Positions 30,098 through 38,265 of a DNA stretch of 64,000 nt are shown piece after piece. A model generated the notes under the pieces. That model was not told the origin of the DNA and searched no databases. It was given only the letters and a program-made list of their open reading frames with translations. The stretch's first letter is position 1; every line of letters starts with the position of its first letter. This DNA comes from Chthoniobacter flavus (GTDB lineage Bacteria; Verrucomicrobiota; Verrucomicrobiia; Chthoniobacterales; Terrimicrobiaceae), in the NCBI GenBank assembly GCA_945860745.1, contig CAMASH010000002.1:1-64000 (forward strand), given 5' to 3'. Made by a program: the position numbers and the translations under genes.

Positions 30098-30538
30098 TCA
30101 GTTCCACTTCCAAAGCCGCAGGCCAGCGGCCGAAGCGAGGGCGGCCTGCTCGGCGTCGAAGGTCACGAAATCCTCGCACCCGGATTCAAGGGCGACCGCA
30201 ACATGGAAGAGGTCCATTCCGCGAATCAGCAAATCCTTGGAATGAATGGCGCTCAATTCGTTGGCCCTTCGCACGGCGTCGATCCAGTTGAACTCGCAGT
30301 GCGGCCAATATCCGAGTCGAACCTCCTGTTCCAAGGCCCGGATGAAAACTATGGAGGGATTTTTCGGCAGCGAACCCGCCCGTTCCTGTTGGCGGAACGC
30401 ATTAAACACCTCGACGCGCTGCCAAGGCGTCCAGATGATCTCGTGTGGTTCATCCAGGATGTGGAGCGCCTGATGATGAAGCGCGTCGCTGACGTTTTTA
30501 TACGCGATCCACCACGAGGTGTCCGCGTAGGCGCTCAT
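30098..30538 (-). CDS. PIN-domain toxin of a Phd-PIN pair
   Basis: I start at MSAYADTSWWIAYKNV (30538), giving 146 residues. Catalytic acids are the Asp in YADTSW near 5, the Glu in WQRVEVFNAF near 44, the Asp in RGMDLFHVAVAL near 105, and the Asp in DFVTFDAEQ near 124. It is a VapC-like RNase. The ATG overlaps the antitoxin stop by four bases. The module lies directly behind dnaB on the same strand, within a segment bracketed by copies of the dnaB end. Confidence 0.87.
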   Translation of the reverse strand: MSAYADTSWWIAYKNVSDALHHQALHILDEPHEIIWTPWQRVEVFNAFRQQERAGSLPKNPSIVFIRALEQEVRLGYWPHCEFNWIDAVRRANELSAIHSKDLLIRGMDLFHVAVALESGCEDFVTFDAEQAALASAAGLRLWKWN

Positions 30539-30762
30539 TTTTTGAGCGAGCGGAGAAACGCCACCGAATCGAATCCCGCAGGCGTCCCGCCGTCCACCGC
30601 CAGACTTTGGGCCAGCTCCCTCGTCATCCTCGGTCGGCTCCCACACCGGGAAACGATAAATTTGGGCTTCCCATTGGAAGTAACCAGAAGCTCCTCCCCC
30701 TCGGGAATCTCCTCCACGAGCTTCGTGTTGTGGTAGAACTGCCGGCTGGTCACCGTTCTCAT
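30535..30762 (-). CDS. Phd/YefM-type antitoxin
   Basis: From MRTVTSRQFYHNTKLVEEIP the protein has 75 residues. The N-terminal half is the Phd DNA-binding fold (EGEELLVTSNGKPKFIVSR) and the C-terminal half is a helical toxin-binding arm. It pairs with the PIN toxin (four-base overlap). Upstream ATGs in the same frame would add twelve residues of no family character. Confidence 0.83.
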   Translation of the reverse strand: MRTVTSRQFYHNTKLVEEIPEGEELLVTSNGKPKFIVSRCGSRPRMTRELAQSLAVDGGTPAGFDSVAFLRSLKK

Positions 30763-30772
30763 GCGTCTAACA

Positions 30773-30798
30773 ATGCGTTGGACGCCTGGCGCTGTCAA
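30773..30798 (-). promoter_or_regulatory. Candidate promoter of the Phd-PIN pair
   Basis: On the minus strand TTGACA (30793-30798) lies a few bases after the dnaB stop, with a weak -10 (TTGTTA-like) about 19 bp later and the antitoxin ATG soon after. This would let the module be expressed independently of dnaB. Confidence 0.3.
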
Positions 30799-30803
30799 GG
30801 CTT

Positions 30804-30835
30804 CTACCGGGGCGGTTCCTCGCGCTCGAAGGCGC
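30804..30835. repeat. dnaB 3' end (att-like direct repeat, right)
   Basis: These 32 bases encode the last residues of DnaB (AFEREEPPR and the TAG stop) and are repeated at 29876-29907. The repeat boundary coincides exactly with the stop codon. Confidence 0.75.
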
Positions 30836-32294
30836 GGTCTTCGAAGCGGGTGATCTGTTTGAGGAAGGTGAGAGGCACGTTGCCGACGGGCCCGTTACGC
30901 TGCTTGGCGATGACCAACTCGGCCTTGCCTTCGTGTTCCTTTTTTTCCTCGTCATCCTCGGCGTAGTAATCCTCGCGCCAGAGCAGACCCACCAGGTCGG
31001 CGTCCTGTTCGATCGAGCCGGATTCGCGCAGATCGCTCAAGCGCGGCCGGCCCAGGCTGTTGCCGGTGCGGGATTCGGGATTCCGGTTGAGCTGGGCCAG
31101 GACGACGATGGGAATCTTGAGTTCCTTGGCCAGGGCCTTGATGCCGGAGGAGATTTCCGCGACTTCGATCTGGCGGTTTTCCTGGCCGCGCTTGGAGGGG
31201 GATTTGAGAAGCTGGAGGTAATCAATGACGATGAGCTGGAGGTCGTGGCGGTCCTTGAGCCGGCGGGCGCGGGCGCGGAGTTCGAGAATGCTCAGGCCGG
31301 GGGTGTCATCGATGAACATCTTGCAGTCGGACAACTTCTGCGTGGCGGCGATGAGGTTGGCCATGTCGTGCTTGGCGATGAAACCGTCGCGGATTTTTTT
31401 CAAATCCACCTTGGCCAGCGAGCAGAGCAAACGCTGCATGAGCTGCTGGGTGCTCATTTCCAGGCTGTAAACGGCCACGGCCTTGCCCGCTTCCATGGCG
31501 ACGTGTTCGGCGATGTTCATGGCCAGGGCGGTCTTTCCCATGGAGGGACGCGCGGCAATGACGATCATTTCGCCGGGGTGCATGCCATTGGTCATCTGGT
31601 CGATGCCGCTGAAACCGGTGGGCAGACCGGTCAGGGCGCCGCGGTTTTGAAAAAGCTTTTCGATGCTGTCGAGGGCCTCCATGGCCAGCTCCTTCATTTC
31701 GGGAACCTTCGCTTTGAAACGGTCGTCGCCGATGGAGAGGATCCTGGCCTCGGCTTCGTCGAGGAGAATCGCGACATCGCCCTGTTCCTCATAAGCGCGC
31801 GCGCCGTATTCCGTGCAGGTGCCGATGATTTCGCGCAGGAGGAATTTTTCCCGCAGGAGTTCGAGATAGTAGGAGGCGTTGCTGGCCGTGGGGACAAAAG
31901 TGAACAGGTCGGTGACGGCGGCGGCTCCCCCGACTTCCTCCAACAGGTGCCGGTCGGACAGAAGCTGGGTCAGGGTGATGAGATCGATCGGCCGGTTGGT
32001 CTCGCGCATTTCGACCAGAATGGTGAAGATGCGCGCGTGGGCGGGCTGATGGAAATACTTCTCGCCGACCTGCTGCTGGATGCATTCGTCGAGCACCTTG
32101 CCCGGCGACAAGAGGATGGAGCCGAGGATGCCCTTTTCCGCGTCAGGACTTTGCGGGAGGGACCTGTGAATATCCGGGAGATAAGCCCCGCTTTTTTGGG
32201 AAAAACCCCGGCCCTTGCCTTTCCCTTTCCCTTCACCAAACCCGTTGGACTTCACGGGATTCTCGACAGTCCCTGCCGGAGAATCGGTGGCCAT
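30804..32294 (-). CDS. dnaB: Replicative DNA helicase DnaB
   Basis: The 496-residue protein has the N-terminal DnaB domain (LPQSPDAEKGILGSILLSPG from about 46) and the RecA-like hexameric helicase core. Walker A is ARPSMGKTA near 248; later come SRTGNSLGRPRLSDLRESGS and the arginine-finger end RNGPVG. A Gly/Lys-rich leader (EGKGKGKGRG) precedes the domain. It unwinds DNA at the fork. It follows rplI by 12 bp, a common pairing. Confidence 0.95.
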   Translation of the reverse strand: MATDSPAGTVENPVKSNGFGEGKGKGKGRGFSQKSGAYLPDIHRSLPQSPDAEKGILGSILLSPGKVLDECIQQQVGEKYFHQPAHARIFTILVEMRETNRPIDLITLTQLLSDRHLLEEVGGAAAVTDLFTFVPTASNASYYLELLREKFLLREIIGTCTEYGARAYEEQGDVAILLDEAEARILSIGDDRFKAKVPEMKELAMEALDSIEKLFQNRGALTGLPTGFSGIDQMTNGMHPGEMIVIAARPSMGKTALAMNIAEHVAMEAGKAVAVYSLEMSTQQLMQRLLCSLAKVDLKKIRDGFIAKHDMANLIAATQKLSDCKMFIDDTPGLSILELRARARRLKDRHDLQLIVIDYLQLLKSPSKRGQENRQIEVAEISSGIKALAKELKIPIVVLAQLNRNPESRTGNSLGRPRLSDLRESGSIEQDADLVGLLWREDYYAEDDEEKKEHEGKAELVIAKQRNGPVGNVPLTFLKQITRFEDRAFEREEPPR

Positions 32295-32306
32295 TGTCTG
32301 GTGCGG

Positions 32307-32849
32307 CTAGGAGCTGGCGGCGGACTTCCTGCGGACGGGTTTCCTGGGCGCGTCTTCGTCGGTTTCCTCTGTGTCTGCCACAGGAGCAGCCTTCGGAGCG
32401 GAAATTTGGACCCGCAGTTTGGCGGTCACATCGGGGTGGAGTTTGACGGAAACCTCATGGTCACCGCCCTCCTTGATGGCCCGGTCCAGCACCACGGCGT
32501 GTTTGGGGATTTCGATCGCGCCCAACTCCTTCGCTAAACGGTCGTGAATATCTTTGGCCGTGATGGATCCGAAGGCCTTGCCGGTCCCTCCGGTCTCCAG
32601 GCTGAATTTCAGGTTGATCTTGTTGATCCGGACGGCCAGTTCTTCGGCCGCGGTCACTTCGCGGGCTTCGCGTTCGGCCCGCTTGGCCTTGAGGTGGTTG
32701 ATCTGACGCAGGGAGCTTTTGGTCACTTCGAGGGCCTTGCCCTGGGGAAGGAGAAAATTGCGCGCGTAGCCGCGACGGACTTTGACGATGTCAGCCTCCG
32801 CGCCAAGGTTGGGAATGTTTGCCGTGAGAATAACTTCAGAGTGTGCCAT
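32307..32849 (-). CDS. rplI: 50S ribosomal protein L9 with extended tail
   Basis: The N-terminal L9 domain is clear (VKVRRGYARNFLLPQGKAL, residues 22-40), followed by the long connecting helix and the C-terminal domain (GKAFGSITAKDI from about 89). At 180 residues it is about 30 longer than usual, owing to an Ala/Glu/Lys-rich tail after residue 148. It is the first gene of the rplI-dnaB pair. Confidence 0.95.
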   Translation of the reverse strand: MAHSEVILTANIPNLGAEADIVKVRRGYARNFLLPQGKALEVTKSSLRQINHLKAKRAEREAREVTAAEELAVRINKINLKFSLETGGTGKAFGSITAKDIHDRLAKELGAIEIPKHAVVLDRAIKEGGDHEVSVKLHPDVTAKLRVQISAPKAAPVADTEETDEDAPRKPVRRKSAASS

Positions 32850-32911
32850 AGAACCCCGGATTGAAGCGGGAGCGAGACACTATCGCCCCGAGCGGCAGTG
32901 TCAACGCGAAA

Positions 32912-34126
32912 TCATGCGAAATTGTAAAGCGCCTGGACGAGACCCAGCGCCCGGGATTTCGGCAACACCCCGGGCTCCATTTGATTCATCACGTAGGCAA
33001 AGCCGAGCCGGTTTTCCGGATCGGCAAAAGCGAGGCTTCCGCCGGCGCCGGGATGTCCGAAGGCGCGGGTTGACGGGCCGAAGAGGGCGCGCTTTTTGAG
33101 ACCGACCTCGGGCCGTTCGGAAAACTCACGTTTTCCGCTACCGGGAAGCGAGTTTTCCGGGTTTCGGGGCAAGTCAACCGGGTCCATCATGAACCCGGCA
33201 GAGAAAGCCGTTTCGGCGCACAGCGTTTTGTCCGGTCCCTGGGTCAGCGGTGTCGTCATCCCATCCAGAGCCCGGCGGGAAAAAAACCGCCGCCCCTCCC
33301 ATTCGCCGCCGACTCCCAGCATGGCATAGAATTTTCCCAGCGAAGCCGCCTGGCCGATTCCTCCGAGGGACGGCAGGCTGGCGGAGCGCATCGCCGGGGC
33401 GTTCATGGCGGAGAGGGAAAGCAAACCCGCCGGCGTGGAAAAGGCCTGCCGCGTCAAAGAGTCTGGCCGCGCCAGCGCCTTCGAGAAATCATCCTCCACC
33501 ACGGCGCGCGGGGCCAGCATTTGCGCAACGCGGGAATGCTCGGCATCAGGCAAACCGATCCAGAGATCGAGCGCCATCGGCTGAGCAAATTCCTCGCCCC
33601 AGTAGTCACCGAGGGGTTTTCCGGACAGCCGGCGGACGATCTCATCCGCAAGGAAGCCGAACGTGCGCGGACCGTAACCATGCTCATCGCGGCTCTCCCA
33701 CAGAGGGGCCTGCACCTCGACGGCCCGAACGACAGCCGCATGATCCAGCAGGCCTGCCGTTTTATCCGTGAGGGCCGCCAACCCCGCGCGATGCGAAACA
33801 ACTTCGCCCACCGTGATCCGCGCCTTGCCGCTTTGGGCGAACTCCGGCCAGAAATCCGCCACGGGTGTGCTCAGAGCGAGCCCGGCCCGGTCCAGCGCGT
33901 GCAGAACACACGCGCTCGTCAGCCCTTTCGTCGCCGACCAGATGAGCACGAGCGTGTCGGGGGTCCAGGGGTCGCTCCGCGCGGCGTCCTTCCATCCTCC
34001 GTAGGCGGAAAAAACCTCGCGTCCGTCCTGTCAGACCGACAAGGCGGCACCGGCTTCCGCGCCGTGGTGAAAATTGCGTTCAAACGCGGCCTGCAAACGG
34101 TCCGCCACCCCGGCATCGACCGTCAC
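32912..34126 (-). pseudogene. EstB-like serine hydrolase (class C beta-lactamase family) with internal TGA
   Basis: The frame opens at GTG 34126, overlapping the upstream stop (GTGA), reads VTVDAGVADRLQAAFERNFH and GAEAGAALSV, meets TGA at 34031-34033 (codon 32), then continues in frame as QDGREVFSAYGGW and on through LIWSATKG to the end. The nucleophile motif SATK and the YGPRTFG Tyr motif are intact, and the rest is full length (about 404 codons). TGA stands where Trp or Arg would fit. Translation from ATG 33949 would yield 345 residues, lacking the first strands. Confidence 0.8.
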
Positions 34127-34596
34127 TTGCCGAGCAGACCGTGAACCGGCTTCAAATCAGGATCGTATCTGGCGATCGCGCGGAATTTCTGATCCATCTG
34201 AAAACTCGTTTCGAGATGCGTGGCCGCCTCCTCGAGGTGGCCCAGCACAGCATTGTAGCAGCCCAGATTGTAGTGATAGGTCGGCTCGTTCAGGAGCACG
34301 GCCGGTCCCTGGAGCAGGAGTTTCTTGGCCTCGAGGGTGCGGCCCATTTCATGCAGGCAAAAGGCGCCGTGGATGTAGCCGGTCGTGCCGTCCGGACTGC
34401 CGTTGCGCAAGTGCTGGCAGACCGCCAGCGCATCGGTCCAACGTTTGGACCGCATGAGAACGAAAAGCCGCATTTGCAAAACCTCCTCGCACTCCCGGTC
34501 GTCCGCGGAGAGCGCGTCCATTTCGCGGAGGGCCTCATCGGTCATGTCCAGCTCGATATACCCCTGAGCGGCGCGCAGCGAACGTTCCAACGACAT
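34123..34596 (-). CDS. TPR-repeat protein
   Basis: I start at MSLERSLRAAQGYIELDMTD (34596), giving 157 residues arranged as about four TPR-like helix pairs (for example AVLLNEPTYHYNLGCYNAVL). It has no signal peptide with this start. The stop overlaps the GTG of the EstB-like pseudogene, so the two were translationally coupled. Function unknown. Confidence 0.75.
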   Translation of the reverse strand: MSLERSLRAAQGYIELDMTDEALREMDALSADDRECEEVLQMRLFVLMRSKRWTDALAVCQHLRNGSPDGTTGYIHGAFCLHEMGRTLEAKKLLLQGPAVLLNEPTYHYNLGCYNAVLGHLEEAATHLETSFQMDQKFRAIARYDPDLKPVHGLLGK

Positions 34597-34671
34597 GCCT
34601 TGAAAAATGGAAGCAAATTGCGCCGCTGGCAATACGGAAGGCGGGCATCCCGTCCGGTATCCGCTCAAGTG

Positions 34672-34692
34672 CCATCGGCATCCTGCCGATGG
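34672..34692. repeat. Short REP-like hairpin
   Basis: CCATCGGCA (34672-34680) pairs with TGCCGATGG (34684-34692). The core is the reverse complement of the hairpin at 23663-23689. A weaker partner, GAGCAGGATGCTC, follows at about 34709. Confidence 0.5.
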
Positions 34693-34760
34693 GTCTTTCG
34701 AAAATATGAGCAGGATGCTCATGCCACGATTCGCTAGGAAACGATGAACTTCCCCCGCAG

Positions 34761-35828
34761 CTACGCCACCGTGATGTCCTTGGACAGATAAACGTCCTGA
34801 ATGGTGTTAAGCAGCTTGATGCCGTCGGCCATGGGACGCTGAAACGCCTTGCGTCCGGAGATGAGTCCCGTGCCGCCCGCGCGTTTGTTGACCACGGCGG
34901 TAAAGGCGGCGTCCTCGAAATCATGCTGGCCCGACGCGCCGCCGGAGTTGATGAGCCCGGCACGGCCCATGTAGCAATTGGCCACCTGATAGCGGCAGAG
35001 ATCAATCGGATGATCGCTGGTCAGTTCGGTGTAGATGCGCTCATCGAGTTTGCCGTAGCTGGAACCCCCGGTGTTCAGCGCCTTGAAGCCGCCGTTGTTC
35101 TCCGGGAGCTTCTGCTTGATGATGTCGGCCTGAATGGTCGTGCCCAGATGGTTGGCCTGGCCGGTGAGGTCGGCCGAGACATGATAGTCCTTGTCACCCT
35201 TGATGTTGAAAGCGCTGTTGCGCAGGTAGCACCAGAGAACGGTGGCCAGGCCGAGTTCGTGAGCATGGGCAAAGGCCTCGGAAATCTCCGTGATCTCGCG
35301 CGTGGCATCCTCGGAGCCAAAATAAATCGTCGCCCCGACGGCGGCAGCCCCCATGTCATAGGCATCCTCCACCGTGCCGAAGAGAATTTCCTTGAACTGG
35401 TTGGGATAGGTCAGGAGTTCGTTGTGGTTGATTTTGACGATGAAGGGGATCTTGTGCGCGTATTTACGGGAAACGGAAGCGAGGACGCCAAAAGTCGAGG
35501 CCACGGAATTGCAACCGCCCTCAAGGGCCAGCTTGACGATGTTTTCCGGATCGAAATAGAGCGGGTTCTTGGCGAAACTCGCACCCGCGGAATGTTCGAT
35601 GCCCTGATCGACGGGAAGAATGGAAACGTAGCCGGTGCCCGCGAGGCGGCCGGTGTTGTAAATCCAGTTGAGGTTGTTGAGGACACGCTGATTCCGGTTG
35701 GTCGAAGCGAAGATGCGGTCCACGAAATCCGGACCGGGCAGATGCAGAAGATCCTTGGAGATCTTGGGCTGGTGGTTGAGGAGGGAATCGGCCTTGTCGC
35801 CGAGGAGAGAGATGATGTTTTCAGACAT
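34761..35828 (-). CDS. fbaB: Class I fructose-bisphosphate aldolase (DhnA/FbaB type)
   Basis: The 355-residue enzyme cleaves fructose-1,6-bisphosphate in glycolysis via a Schiff base. The likely Schiff-base Lys region is FIVKINHNE near 130, with [12 protein letters not shown] near 69 and [10 protein letters not shown] near 164. The family is the archaeal/bacterial DhnA-like class I type rather than the Zn-dependent class II. It stands alone on the minus strand. A candidate structured RNA and its promoter lie 120-330 bp upstream. Confidence 0.92.
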   Translation of the reverse strand: MSENIISLLGDKADSLLNHQPKISKDLLHLPGPDFVDRIFASTNRNQRVLNNLNWIYNTGRLAGTGYVSILPVDQGIEHSAGASFAKNPLYFDPENIVKLALEGGCNSVASTFGVLASVSRKYAHKIPFIVKINHNELLTYPNQFKEILFGTVEDAYDMGAAAVGATIYFGSEDATREITEISEAFAHAHELGLATVLWCYLRNSAFNIKGDKDYHVSADLTGQANHLGTTIQADIIKQKLPENNGGFKALNTGGSSYGKLDERIYTELTSDHPIDLCRYQVANCYMGRAGLINSGGASGQHDFEDAAFTAVVNKRAGGTGLISGRKAFQRPMADGIKLLNTIQDVYLSKDITVA

Positions 35829-35946
35829 GGTGGCGAGGATGGGTGAATGTGCTTTTTAAGTCAGCCGGCACGCCTTGTCGAGCCTTGGCTCCGTGTCCCT
35901 CAAATCTGCGCGCCCATCCATCTTCCAAAGATCGCCCACCCCGCCC

Positions 35947-36119
35947 GCAGCATCCGCTCGGCAGGCCCCGATCGAGGCGGTCACCCAAAGGAAAATTATG
36001 CCGGCGGCATGCCCCGGATCAGGGCGGATCGCTCCTTCGGGAAAAGGATTCGGGCCACTCGCGCAAGTGCTCAGAACAAAGAAAACTGAACCGCGGTGGC
36101 CCGAATATGCTGCCTTAAC
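35947..36119 (-). ncRNA. Candidate structured RNA upstream of fbaB
   Basis: On the minus strand a closing stem GCAGCAT (36113-36107) pairs with ATGCTGC (35953-35947). Inside lie an 11-bp perfect stem, ATTCGGGCCAC/GTGGCCCGAAT (36106-36096 with 36058-36048), extended by TTCAG/CTGAG, then hairpins TCCTT/AAGGA (about 36047-36032) and ATGCC/GGCAT (about 36010-35998). A promoter-like pair would start transcription near 36119, six bases before the closing stem. No open frame fits. It may be a stand-alone RNA (size fits 6S-like RNAs) or an mRNA leader for fbaB. I cannot assign a family. Confidence 0.5.
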
Positions 36120-36125
36120 CGATAG

Positions 36126-36155
36126 ATTAGACGCCCCGGTTCAAAGGATGTTCAA
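36126..36155 (-). promoter_or_regulatory. Promoter for the structured RNA/fbaB
   Basis: On the minus strand TTGAAC (36155-36150) and TCTAAT (36131-36126) are 18 bp apart. A second TTGAAC lies inside the spacer (36144-36139). The GAAC...GTCTAA spacing also resembles ECF-sigma promoters. The predicted start is near 36119, just before the RNA closing stem. Confidence 0.5.
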
Positions 36156-36250
36156 AGAAATTGAAAAAAAATTTGCGGAGGCCATTTTTCCGGGCCGGAA
36201 GGGCGCTTTCCCCCCGCGTTTTAGACGTCCTTGAGAAAGCCGCCGATCCC

Positions 36251-36898
36251 TTACCGGGAATCCGGTTTTTTTGGCAGGTTCCTGAGGTCCTCAAGATCCA
36301 TATCCTTCAGCTCACTGATCGATTCCGGAGGAAACCGCAGAGGCTGAAAGGGTTGCTCGCCGTTAAATCCGAGATCCCAAAAAACCTCGGACGTGCGGGT
36401 CCAGGCGGAACCCGTGAGCGGGAGCAGGGTTTTCTCCTTGAGCTTGGCCCGGACTTCCTCGCGCAGCTTGAGGCTGGTCGTTTCCGTGGGCGAATCGAGT
36501 TGGAGGGGGCGCATGATCACGTTGTTCTGGTCGATGACCTGGTAGTGGGCAAAGACAAAACCGCCCTCGGGCACCTGACCATCGCTTTTCAAGCATTTCA
36601 GCGAAAGAAAACTGGAGCGTCCCACGCGGGAAATCCAGGCCTCGAACTGCCATTCGCGCGAGTCCTTCTTGGTATTGCCGATGGTGCGATACCAAACCGT
36701 GTAGCGGTCCCCGGTGAGCGGCAGAACGGCGGCGCGATAGACCTTGCCCTTTTCGTCCTTATGCTCCCAAACGCCCAGGAGCCAGGTGTTGATATCATCC
36801 GACGGCCGGTCGGTCAGCGGCTGGTCAAAAAAGCAGCCCGCGAGAAGGCCGGAAAACAGTAGCAGCGCCAGGGCGCGGAGTCTCATCCTCATAAACAT
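36251..36898 (-). CDS. Lipoprotein of unknown function
   Basis: An AGGAG sequence seven bases before ATG 36898 fixes the start (MFMRMRLRALALLLFSGL), giving 215 residues. The signal peptide ends in the lipobox LLAGC, so the Cys at about 21 is lipidated. The mature part is beta-rich with WLLGVWEHKDEKGK and DRYTVWYRTIG, like small outer-membrane-attached lipocalin-type lipoproteins; no named family recognised. It starts 10 bp after the glgC stop. Confidence 0.8.
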   Translation of the reverse strand: MFMRMRLRALALLLFSGLLAGCFFDQPLTDRPSDDINTWLLGVWEHKDEKGKVYRAAVLPLTGDRYTVWYRTIGNTKKDSREWQFEAWISRVGRSSFLSLKCLKSDGQVPEGGFVFAHYQVIDQNNVIMRPLQLDSPTETTSLKLREEVRAKLKEKTLLPLTGSAWTRTSEVFWDLGFNGEQPFQPLRFPPESISELKDMDLEDLRNLPKKPDSR

Positions 36899-36908
36899 CG
36901 GGCGACTC

Positions 36909-38222
36909 CTATATCCAAGTTCCCGGAGGAATGACACTGTTTTTCGGGATGACCACGATCCCGTCGCGGACGTAATAGCCTTCGCCATCCGCATCCGGCG
37001 CCTTGCCCTTGGGGGAAATGACCACCTTGTCGCCGATGCGGGCATTTTTATCGATGATGGCGTTTTCAATGTGACATTCCCGCCCGATGCCGATGCGGGG
37101 AATGCCGGCGGCCACCGCGGGAATGTCCGCCTCGTAGTGATCCGAGCCCATCAGGATGACATTTTTCAGCGTTGAACCCGACTGGACGATGGAGCGGATG
37201 CCCAGGATGCAATGTTCGATAGTGGATTGTTCAATGACGCAGCCGTCGGAAATGATGGCATGATCGATTTTTGCCGAATGCACCACGCTGGCAGGAAGGA
37301 AACGCGGGCGGGTGTAGACCGGGGCGCCCGGGGCGTTGAAGCTGAATTGGGGCGTCGAGGTGGTGAGCTGCAGGTTGGCGTCGAAGAAGGCCTTGATCGT
37401 GCCGATGTCTTCCCAATAACCCTGAAAGATGTAGGCGTGGACCTTGTATTTATTGATGGCGCCGGGGATGACGTTTTTCCCGAAATCGACGAAATCATTA
37501 TCGAGGCATTCCTCCAGCACCTTGCGGTTGAAGACGTAGATGCCCATTGAGGCCTGATAAAGATCCGCCTCGGCGGGGTGGCCGATGGATCGCAGGAGGT
37601 CGGCCGGGATGCGCAGGCGGTCCAGAATCTTGGGGTCCTTGGGTTTCTCGACAAATTCGATGATCCGGCGTTCCGCATCGGCGTGCATGATGCCGAAACC
37701 CGAGGCCGCCGGACGATTCACCGGGATGGTGCCAATGGTGAGATCGGCCCCGGTCTCAAGGTGCTGGCGCAGCACGAGCCGGTAGTCCATGCGGTAGAGC
37801 TGATCGCCGCTCAGGATGATGAAATAATCGACCGGCTGCTCCAAAAAGTAGCGCATGTTTTGCCGCACCGCGTCGGCCGTGCCCTGATACCATTTGGAGC
37901 CTTCCGGGGTTTGCTGGGCGGCGAGAATCTCGACGAAGCTCGGGGTGAAGTTGTCGAACTTGTAGCTGGCGTTGATGTGCCGGTGCAACGACACGCTGTT
38001 GAACTGCGTGAGCACGTAGATGCCGCGGATGCCGGAATTCAGGCAGTTACTGATCGGGATGTCGACCAGGCGGTATTTTCCCCCCAACGGAACCGCCGGC
38101 TTGGCCCGTTCTTTAGTCAGGGGAAACAGCCGCGTGCCCGCACCGCCACCCATGATAATCGCCAGCGTGCGATTGACGGGGAGGATCATCGGCGGTAGGC
38201 TCATAGGGGCAACAACGGACAT
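36909..38222 (-). CDS. glgC: Glucose-1-phosphate adenylyltransferase (ADP-glucose pyrophosphorylase)
   Basis: The 437-residue enzyme makes ADP-glucose for glycogen synthesis. The nucleotide loop is GGGAGTRLFPLT near 25, followed by KPAVPLGGKYRLVDIPISNC; FEKP-type VEKPKDP near 187 is the substrate region; the C-terminal left-handed beta-helix (GRECHIENAIIDKNARIGD) mediates allostery and tetramers. ATGs at 38204 and 38189 are alternative starts; none has a strong ribosome site. It diverges from glmS. Confidence 0.95.
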   Translation of the reverse strand: MSVVAPMSLPPMILPVNRTLAIIMGGGAGTRLFPLTKERAKPAVPLGGKYRLVDIPISNCLNSGIRGIYVLTQFNSVSLHRHINASYKFDNFTPSFVEILAAQQTPEGSKWYQGTADAVRQNMRYFLEQPVDYFIILSGDQLYRMDYRLVLRQHLETGADLTIGTIPVNRPAASGFGIMHADAERRIIEFVEKPKDPKILDRLRIPADLLRSIGHPAEADLYQASMGIYVFNRKVLEECLDNDFVDFGKNVIPGAINKYKVHAYIFQGYWEDIGTIKAFFDANLQLTTSTPQFSFNAPGAPVYTRPRFLPASVVHSAKIDHAIISDGCVIEQSTIEHCILGIRSIVQSGSTLKNVILMGSDHYEADIPAVAAGIPRIGIGRECHIENAIIDKNARIGDKVVISPKGKAPDADGEGYYVRDGIVVIPKNSVIPPGTWI

Positions 38223-38265
38223 GTATCTTGCTAGTCGCCCTGCCGCTTGTCACGTTGCAAATCCC

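Noticed and set aside
35947..36119. Assignment of the structured RNA as RNase P, SRP RNA or tmRNA
   Set aside because: The hallmark segments (GAGGAAAGTCC, the SRP GGAAG tetraloop region, the tmRNA tRNA-like end) are absent. 6S remains only a size-based guess.
38223..38265. glmS ribozyme upstream of glmS
   Set aside because: The gap to the divergent glgC is only 43 bp, too short for the ribozyme.
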